From the NCBI RefSeq assembly GCF_001373415.1, contig NZ_CDSE01000084.1, positions 1 to 64,000 on the forward strand: a DNA stretch of 64,000 nucleotides. Direction: 5' to 3'. The notes under the pieces are model-generated. The model saw only the letters and a program-made list of their open reading frames with translations, had not been told where the DNA came from and made no database searches. Source of the DNA: Paenibacillus dakarensis (GTDB lineage Bacteria; Bacillota; Bacilli; Paenibacillales; Paenibacillaceae). The position numbers and the translations under genes are program-made. This document shows positions 58,866 through 64,000 of this stretch, in pieces; position 1 is the first letter of the stretch; the number at the start of each line of letters is the position of its first letter.

Positions 58866-60739
58866 AGACAAGGCATTTTTTCTGGTCGCTTATCAAATAT
58901 CGGCCTGGTCTATATTTACTAAACTTACTTGCATGGTCACTCATACATATGGCACCACTGGTTCCCGGGCTGCTGACGAAAGCTTATTTTGACTATTTGG
59001 AAGGGAATATATCGCTCTCCTATGGAGCATGGGGGATTGCAGCCTTACTGGTAGGCGCTGCTCTGGGAAGAATCGCAATTATCTTCGGTGGTTTCATGAC
59101 CGATGTACATTTTCGTTTTCGAACCAGCATGTTAGTTAGGCGAAATATGTTGGCTCATATCCTGAAGGAACCTGGGGCACGAGCTATACCATGCTCACCA
59201 GGAGAGGCCATTAGCAACTTCCGGGATGATGTTGAACAAACGGAGGAAGCTGTAAGCTGGTCGGTTGACACCTTGGGCTTGATCGGCTTTGTCATTGTGG
59301 CAAGCTGGATCCTCGTCTCCATAGATCTTCAGCTAACGGTTCTCGTTTTTGTTCCGTTGATCCTCGTAGTGACTGCAGCTCAGATTGCTACCGCACGGAT
59401 TCAGAAATACCGGGCAGCGAGCCGTGAATCAACCGCTAAAGTCACAGGGGCTATAAGCGAGATGTTTGCCAATGTTCAGGCTATTCAAGTCGCTGGAGCT
59501 GAGAAGCGGGTCGTGGAGCGCTTTGCGAGATTGAGCGAGAACAGACGGGAGTCTATGGTTAAAGATAAATTACTGACGGAAACCCTGTCATCGATATTTA
59601 CGAATTCCGTCAATCTGGGTACCGGACTAATTCTTGTACTCGCAAGTTACAAAATGCGCAGCGGAAGCTTTACTGTTGGCGACTTGGCCTTATTCGTTTA
59701 TTACCTGACTTTCGTTACACAGCTCATTTCTAACGCAGGTAATTTTATGACCTTTTATAAACAGATGGGAGTCAGCTTTCAACGTATAAAAATCATGCTG
59801 CAGGGCGCACCGGCATCCTTGCTCACCGCAGCAAATTATATTGGTATTGGACGAGGGAAGAGAACAAATGTTCGAGACGGCTCATTTTCGTCTTTAGATG
59901 GTGGTGCTGGGACCATGGGACAAGATCATGAGAACCCGTCACCCGGTGGGGTTCAATCGGAAATATCCGAAGCAGAAGGTGAACAACTCGATCCGGCAGT
60001 TCAAGCCCCTCCATTAGAGCTGCTTCAAGTGCAAGGGCTTAGTTATCGATATCCGGATACAGGGCGCGGAATTCAGAATATTAATCTTCAAATCAAGCGG
60101 GGTTCATTTACGGTTGTGACCGGAATGATCGGCAGTGGGAAAACAACACTGGTCCGCTCCATACTAGGCTTACTACCAGCACAGTCTGGGGAGATCCGGT
60201 GGAATAATGAAAAAATTGAGGAGCCGGCTGATTTTTTCATTCCGCCGCAAAGCGCTTATACCGCACAGATTCCACGATTATATAGTGACAAGCTTCGAAA
60301 TAACATTTTGCTAGGGATAACAGAGAAGCCGGGAAGTTTACAGCGTGCGCTTCATGCCGCGGTGATGGAAGAGGATATCAAGCATCTTCAGCAAGGTTTG
60401 GATACGATGGTGGGTCCACGCGGTGTGAAGCTCTCTGGAGGGCAGGCTCAGCGGACAGCTGCGGCAAGAATGCTGGTAAGGGATGCTGAACTGTATGTAT
60501 TTGATGACCTGTCCAGTGCGCTTGATGTGGAGACCGAACGGCAGCTATGGGAACGTCTGTTCCATGAGCGTGAAGATGTGACCTGTCTGGTCATTTCGCA
60601 CCGCAAGTCAGCACTTTCTCATGCCGACCATATTGTCGTTTTGTCGGGTGGTCAGATCGAAGCAGAAGGGACCGCCGACGAGCTTCTGGTCAAGAGCGAA
60701 AGTTTCCGTCAGCTATGGCACGGTGAAGAAACAGGTTGA
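58862..60739 (+). CDS. ABC exporter half-transporter B (degenerate Walker B)
   Basis: A 625-residue half-transporter. Six helices (about 15-310) are followed by an unusual linker of about 65 residues (roughly 320-385, rich in Gly, Ser, Asp, Glu), probably disordered. The nucleotide-binding domain has Walker A GMIGSGKTT (about 421-429), signature LSGGQ (about 524) and Walker B YVFDDLSSALD, in which the catalytic Glu is Asp. Paired with half A, one ATP site is canonical and the other degenerate. An ATP-grasp ligase gene follows about 200 bp later. Confidence 0.9.
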   Translation: MKTRHFFWSLIKYRPGLYLLNLLAWSLIHMAPLVPGLLTKAYFDYLEGNISLSYGAWGIAALLVGAALGRIAIIFGGFMTDVHFRFRTSMLVRRNMLAHILKEPGARAIPCSPGEAISNFRDDVEQTEEAVSWSVDTLGLIGFVIVASWILVSIDLQLTVLVFVPLILVVTAAQIATARIQKYRAASRESTAKVTGAISEMFANVQAIQVAGAEKRVVERFARLSENRRESMVKDKLLTETLSSIFTNSVNLGTGLILVLASYKMRSGSFTVGDLALFVYYLTFVTQLISNAGNFMTFYKQMGVSFQRIKIMLQGAPASLLTAANYIGIGRGKRTNVRDGSFSSLDGGAGTMGQDHENPSPGGVQSEISEAEGEQLDPAVQAPPLELLQVQGLSYRYPDTGRGIQNINLQIKRGSFTVVTGMIGSGKTTLVRSILGLLPAQSGEIRWNNEKIEEPADFFIPPQSAYTAQIPRLYSDKLRNNILLGITEKPGSLQRALHAAVMEEDIKHLQQGLDTMVGPRGVKLSGGQAQRTAAARMLVRDAELYVFDDLSSALDVETERQLWERLFHEREDVTCLVISHRKSALSHADHIVVLSGGQIEAEGTADELLVKSESFRQLWHGEETG

Positions 60740-60974
60740 AGGAAATGAAACAATAACAATCAAGTGCCAGAATGACAACGAACCACTCCTCAAATTCGAA
60801 AAAAATGCGGTAACATCTGGTAATCCTATTAAAGATATATTTAAATCGGCTATAATGAAAGATAAAAGAGCAATAGAATATAACAGCTCTCTTGCTATAA
60901 TAAGAGATATAAAAACTAACATGTTGGATAAGGAGAAGCTATGGGACATAAAGATTTTCTACCAATCATACTAG
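60723..60974 (+). CDS. Possible small protein between ABC exporter and ATP-grasp ligase (doubtful)
   Basis: From GTG 60723, overlapping the end of the exporter gene, a frame stays open for 83 codons across the whole exporter/ligase gap and into the ligase gene. The encoded chain (TIKCQNDNEPLLKFEKNAV..., charged, one Cys) is not obviously random, but there is no good ribosome-binding site. A TATAAT at 60851 within it looks like a promoter for the ligase. It is listed because an ATP-grasp/exporter pair invites a search for a peptide substrate. Confidence 0.2.
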   Translation: MKKQVEGNETITIKCQNDNEPLLKFEKNAVTSGNPIKDIFKSAIMKDKRAIEYNSSLAIIRDIKTNMLDKEKLWDIKIFYQSY

Positions 60975-62173
60975 GAAGCGATGAAAACGCGTATGGCAAC
61001 GCCAGACTCATTCATGAGACGTATCAAATTAAGCCACTACTATTGTGTACACGGCTGTTAATACCAACCATGCACAGTAATTTATTTAATCTCGTTCAAG
61101 TCGATCGATTTGACCATGATGATGTATTTCCCGGAGCGCTGCTTTCCATATTGGAAAAACATGCGGTTCCGAATAAGAAAATAGTGGTTATTCCGTGTTC
61201 GGATTACTATGCTAGTCTGTTGACCAGACACTATTCCAAGTTTAAAGGACTCATTGCGAATCACTTTATTTCCGAGGAATTGCTTAACACGTTTGACACG
61301 AAGGATAAATTCTATAAGCTATGTGATCAGCATGGACTGAATTATCCAAAGACGATTGTCTGCGAGCCGCAGGAGCGGGAAAATGCTCTGGAACAAATGG
61401 ATTTTGACTTTCCTATTGTTGTAAAGCCGGAAAACAGTAATGCCTATGAATACCTGCATAGTGAATTTGAAGGTAAGAAGAAAGTGTTCTTCTTTGATAC
61501 GAAGGAAGACTATTTAAAGATGGTTAGAAGTATGAATAAGTCCGATTATAGCGGGAAATTAATTATCCAAGAGTTTATTCCCGGCAGTGACAATTCCATG
61601 AGGGTCATCAACAGCTATTCCGATGAGAATGGAAAAGTTAAAATGATGTGCCTGGGACAGCCTGTTATTGAGGAATATGCACCGAAAACCCTTGGGAACT
61701 ATGCTGCGATTATATCTCGTTCTGATATGGAGCTGTACCAGCAGGTAAAGACTTTTCTTGAAGATATCGGTTATGTCGGCTTTTCGAATATCGATATGAA
61801 ATATGACAATAGAACAGGCAAGTATATGATGTTTGAAATTAATCCGCGATTAGGCAGAAGCAGCCTTTTTGTCAGAGCAGCAGGGCTTAACATGATCAAG
61901 GTGCTTATTGACAACGTGGTATACGGCAAAGATGAAGAATGTGTATACGGTGAGAAGAAAGGCCTTTGGACCAATGTTCCGAAAGCCGTATTACAAAAGT
62001 ATGTCGCTGATCCGAATTTATCTAAAGAAGTAAATGAAATGTATAAACAAAAAAAGGTACTCAGATCACTTTGGTATAAAGAGGACTTAAACCTGAAGCG
62101 GATGCTAAGAATTGCTCGATATAACTACGGACATATCAAAAATTTCCGGAATTATTATTTTAAAAAGCAATAA
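60941..62173 (+). CDS. ATP-grasp carboxylate-amine ligase (D-aspartate-ligase-like)
   Basis: A 410-residue ATP-grasp enzyme. The N terminus FLPIILGSDENAYGNARLIHE resembles D-aspartate ligases that add D-Asp to peptidoglycan precursors. ATP-grasp elements follow: FPIVVKPENSNAY (about 155-168), KLIIQEFIPGSDNSM (about 205-219) and the Mg-binding MFEINPRLGRSS (about 298-309). AAGGAG is 5 bp before ATG 60941. The family also includes peptide-bond-forming ligases of natural-product pathways; the neighbouring exporter makes either a wall-modification or a small-molecule role possible. A terminator follows. Confidence 0.75.
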   Translation: MGHKDFLPIILGSDENAYGNARLIHETYQIKPLLLCTRLLIPTMHSNLFNLVQVDRFDHDDVFPGALLSILEKHAVPNKKIVVIPCSDYYASLLTRHYSKFKGLIANHFISEELLNTFDTKDKFYKLCDQHGLNYPKTIVCEPQERENALEQMDFDFPIVVKPENSNAYEYLHSEFEGKKKVFFFDTKEDYLKMVRSMNKSDYSGKLIIQEFIPGSDNSMRVINSYSDENGKVKMMCLGQPVIEEYAPKTLGNYAAIISRSDMELYQQVKTFLEDIGYVGFSNIDMKYDNRTGKYMMFEINPRLGRSSLFVRAAGLNMIKVLIDNVVYGKDEECVYGEKKGLWTNVPKAVLQKYVADPNLSKEVNEMYKQKKVLRSLWYKEDLNLKRMLRIARYNYGHIKNFRNYYFKKQ

Positions 62174-62187
62174 GTGGACCTTAATCA

Positions 62188-62225
62188 AAATGAGTTCGGT
62201 GAATGTACCGGACTCATTTTTTTAT
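62188..62225 (+). terminator. Intrinsic terminator after the ATP-grasp gene
   Basis: AATGAGT-CGGT paired with ACCG-ACTCATT, 6-nt loop, long T run. Confidence 0.88.
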
Positions 62226-62410
62226 TTTTGCAATGTTATTGACTGCGGCTAATAAAGATTGATTAGAGGCCAATTTCATTAAACTAACCGGCAGGTTTGT
62301 ATGAATTAGTATGTAACTAATCCTTAGTTTTTTCCGTTATTTAAATAAGCGTATAAATGGATTTAGCTAACCGGTTTATTTGAAAAGTAATGGAGGTTGG
62401 GTGATTACGT

Positions 62411-62728
62411 ATGCAAAAGATAAAAATGGAGTGTATGAGATTACTTGAATTTATAACTTTTTTTATATCTGGCTTTTTATTTACTTATTACATACTAAGC
62501 AGTATGTATAAAGATGTTGGTATTGACGTTTTGGGCAACATTTGGGTGAATTGGTTCGGAGTGTCCTATTTCTTATTTGCACTTTATACAATCATTGCTG
62601 GACTACTTATTAAGAAAAATACTATTTATTTTACTCAACGTCTTCAATCTAAAACCTTTTGGTTTCTTTTTGTGATTTCAATTTATACTATATTTATTCC
62701 TTTTATAATCGGGGAAAACCCTTTTTAA
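62411..62728 (+). CDS. Small membrane protein, unknown function
   Basis: A 105-residue, very hydrophobic protein with three predicted membrane helices (about 11-32, 45-67, 78-98). It has no recognisable family. The codon usage is AT-richer than in most of the window, consistent with acquired DNA near the right edge. GGAGG lies about 14 bp upstream of ATG 62411, a long spacing. The following region contains a decayed gene. Confidence 0.5.
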   Translation: MQKIKMECMRLLEFITFFISGFLFTYYILSSMYKDVGIDVLGNIWVNWFGVSYFLFALYTIIAGLLIKKNTIYFTQRLQSKTFWFLFVISIYTIFIPFIIGENPF

Positions 62729-62791
62729 ACCAGGTATCAGCATCCGGTAACGAATTAAAACAAGAAGTTATCGTCAAAAAGGGGGAACCGG

Positions 62792-63225
62792 ATAAAAAAA
62801 TTCATTTTTTTAATAGTTTGTGCTGCATTGGCTTTCACTGTTTATAGCAGCCTTGAACTATTGGTAGTGGCAGAAGGATCCTCTGTAACATCTCGATTTG
62901 TCGAAACTGACTAATAATAGATCCTAAAGATTTGAAAGAATTAGTTACACACTCGACATTAATTGTCAGAGGTAAGCTACACCATTACGGTGTGGAAGAT
63001 GAAATAAGCTTCCGCTCAGAATTAAGCACGGGTCATGAACTAATCTTTCACTTGGTTTTCAACAAGACAACCGGTAAGTATACTGACGTACATCCTACCG
63101 CAAGTTATCTAAAAGTTAATGCGGATAATAAGGTGGAATCGATGTTCAACAGCACAAAAGAATTTTTGACCTTGAAAGATGAATCTTATGATGAAATAAA
63201 GAAAAAAATCCAGGTTATCAAATAA
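62792..63225 (+). pseudogene. Decayed gene for a small exported protein
   Basis: A frame beginning ATA AAA AAA TTC (62792) encodes what looks like a signal peptide (KKFIFLIVCAALAFTVYSSLELLVVAEG) but has ATA instead of a start codon, although GGGGGAACC sits upstream as a ribosome-binding site. It reaches stops at 62912. In another frame, DPKDLKELVTHSTLIVRGKLHHYGVEDEISFRSELSTGHEL continues to TAA 63225 as a plausible mature domain. The simplest reading is one exported-protein gene broken by a start-codon mutation and a frameshift. Alternatively, the part from TTG 62932 is a short real gene. I do not recognise the family. Confidence 0.5.
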
Positions 63226-63343
63226 ATATGAAAGAAGATAGAAAGACATCACGCTCAATTAAAATTTTTTTGGGGTTGATTGAACGAGTTAAACAATCAT
63301 AGACATATGTACAAAATACGAGTTTTGTGTAAAAGTAATAAAG

Positions 63344-63367
63344 AAAACCACACAACAGCACGGTTTT
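63344..63367 (-). terminator. Weak terminator at the end of the right-edge recombinase
   Basis: AAAACC/GGTTTT stem overlapping the stop codon, with CTTTATT following on the minus strand. Confidence 0.4.
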
Positions 63368-64000
63368 AACGATCCATATTATTAACTGCCTTTCTCATTT
63401 CTTCATCCGTTAAGTGTGTATAAATCATTGTCGTTTGTATCGATGAATGCCCCAATTGATTCTTTAATCGTGGTACATCGTTATTCTCCTGATGGTATCG
63501 TGTTGCAAACGAGTGTCTTAAGGAATGCACCGTCAACGCCGGCTTACCAAAAGCTGCAGCGTATTTTTCAATCAACTTTTCAATCGATCTTGGTGTTAAT
63601 CTCCGGTTTTTTCCTTTTCGGCCGATTGGCGCTGCTATAAATAAGTAATTTTCGGATTTTTCCGCTTTATAACGCGTTTCTCTGATCTTCAGGTAATTCT
63701 CCAGATCAACCGATGCTTGTTGACTAAAATACACATATTGCTCTTTATTGCCTTTACGCAGTACACGAACTAAACCTTTATTCATATCCAAATCCTCAAC
63801 GTTGATTCCTGCCACTTCAGACAATCGGAGTCCGGACCCCAGGATCAAGGATACAATCGCTGTATCCCGCTCACGATTAAACTCATGGAAACGATATATT
63901 CTAGTATTGGATTTATTCTGCACACCGTAATCATAAGCGACAAATTGCCGGAATAACTCAAAATCGTCTTCACGGAGTATTTTGCCTTCAATGCGGTTAG
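63366..64000 (-). CDS. XerS-like tyrosine recombinase, C-terminal part (partial, N terminus outside window)
   Basis: The frame is open to the right edge: upstream of the first GTG (63923) it continues as NRIEGKILREDDFELFRQFVAYDYG, homologous to the KLKGKILEDEELIDFISYI region of the XerS at 4782. So this is the 3' end of a larger gene and not a short protein. It has the catalytic Arg (SGLRLSEV), Lys (LRKGNKEQ), HxxR (VHSLRHSF), His (LGHSS) and Tyr (MIYTHLTD). It is clearly divergent from the window's XerS, so a second enzyme with different target sites is likely, consistent with the AT-rich, decaying neighbourhood. Confidence 0.85.
   Translation of the reverse strand, partial: NRIEGKILREDDFELFRQFVAYDYGVQNKSNTRIYRFHEFNRERDTAIVSLILGSGLRLSEVAGINVEDLDMNKGLVRVLRKGNKEQYVYFSQQASVDLENYLKIRETRYKAEKSENYLFIAAPIGRKGKNRRLTPRSIEKLIEKYAAAFGKPALTVHSLRHSFATRYHQENNDVPRLKNQLGHSSIQTTMIYTHLTDEEMRKAVNNMDR

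Noticed and set aside
1..64000. CRISPR array, rRNA, tRNA, transposase or prophage structural genes
   Set aside because: No regularly spaced identical repeats, no tRNA-like cloverleaf or rRNA segments were recognised, and no transposase or phage structural protein appears among the translated frames.

Overview
The window reads as chromosome of a low-to-moderate GC, endospore-forming Bacillota, most likely Paenibacillus or a close relative. Evidence for this is a gerP-type spore-coat operon, a cwlJ-gerQ pair, a tlp-type small acid-soluble protein, XerS, a caa3-free aa3-type quinol oxidase operon, frequent TTG/GTG starts with strong Shine-Dalgarno sites, and perfect intrinsic terminators between most genes. 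The genus is an inference; nothing here names it directly. No rRNA, tRNA, CRISPR array or classical insertion sequence was seen.

Layout. 1-3.2 kb: the tail of a dihydroorotate-dehydrogenase-like gene, an LpdD-like gene, then a PspA envelope-stress operon (pspA, DUF350, DUF4178, DUF4247 lipoprotein) behind a SigmaW-type promoter. 3.3-9.1 kb: moeA, xerS, acetyltransferases, an aldo/keto reductase, and a cold-shock pair (csp with a structured leader, and a YdjO-like zinc-ribbon protein). 9.3-12.6 kb: a sugar-type ABC importer without its own ATPase. 13.1-17.4 kb: a DinB-fold protein, an Hsp20-like spore protein divergent from gerPA-E across back-to-back SigmaK-like promoters, and a second tyrosine recombinase. 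17.6-21.6 kb: ldh, tlp, a BNR-propeller lipoprotein, a cysteine-rich small protein behind a perfect FNR/Rex-type box, and a DUF2500 protein. 21.8-28.4 kb: CopC/CopD, cwlJ-gerQ, a CNNM/CorC-type transporter, a small secreted protein, and an ECF sigma/anti-sigma pair. 28.7-39.9 kb: tandem M29 aminopeptidases, KtrB-like K+ channel, an epimerase lacking its catalytic Tyr, an LtaS-like enzyme, a Cys-less rhodanese, NrnB, and a CWB2-like lipoprotein. 40.1-46.3 kb: the fruR-fruK-fruA operon and a two-component operon ending in a small membrane protein. 46.4-50.3 kb: qoxABCD with an FNR-type box upstream. 50.7-57 kb: RimJ-like acetyltransferase, DUF2238, cardiolipin synthase, an acyl-CoA-dehydrogenase-fold flavoprotein, DUF3221 protein and a purine permease. 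57-64 kb: a heterodimeric ABC exporter followed by an ATP-grasp ligase, AT-rich orphan and decayed genes, and a truncated (by the window) second XerS-like recombinase.

The most unusual signal is a set of four 28-bp sites (7704, 13776, 17417, 21699), all in the same orientation. Each ends in the 11-bp arm TTATGTAAAC(T/A), the XerD arm of the Bacillus subtilis dif site as I remember it, and three have a near-palindromic partner arm across a 6-bp spacer. One abuts the stop codon of the 305-residue tyrosine recombinase. They divide the region into three segments of 3.6-6.1 kb carrying intact, non-essential-looking genes. This looks like a dif-like module array or a family of recombinase target sites. 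The region also shows two candidate oxygen/redox operators, at a cysteine-rich small gene and at the terminal oxidase operon.
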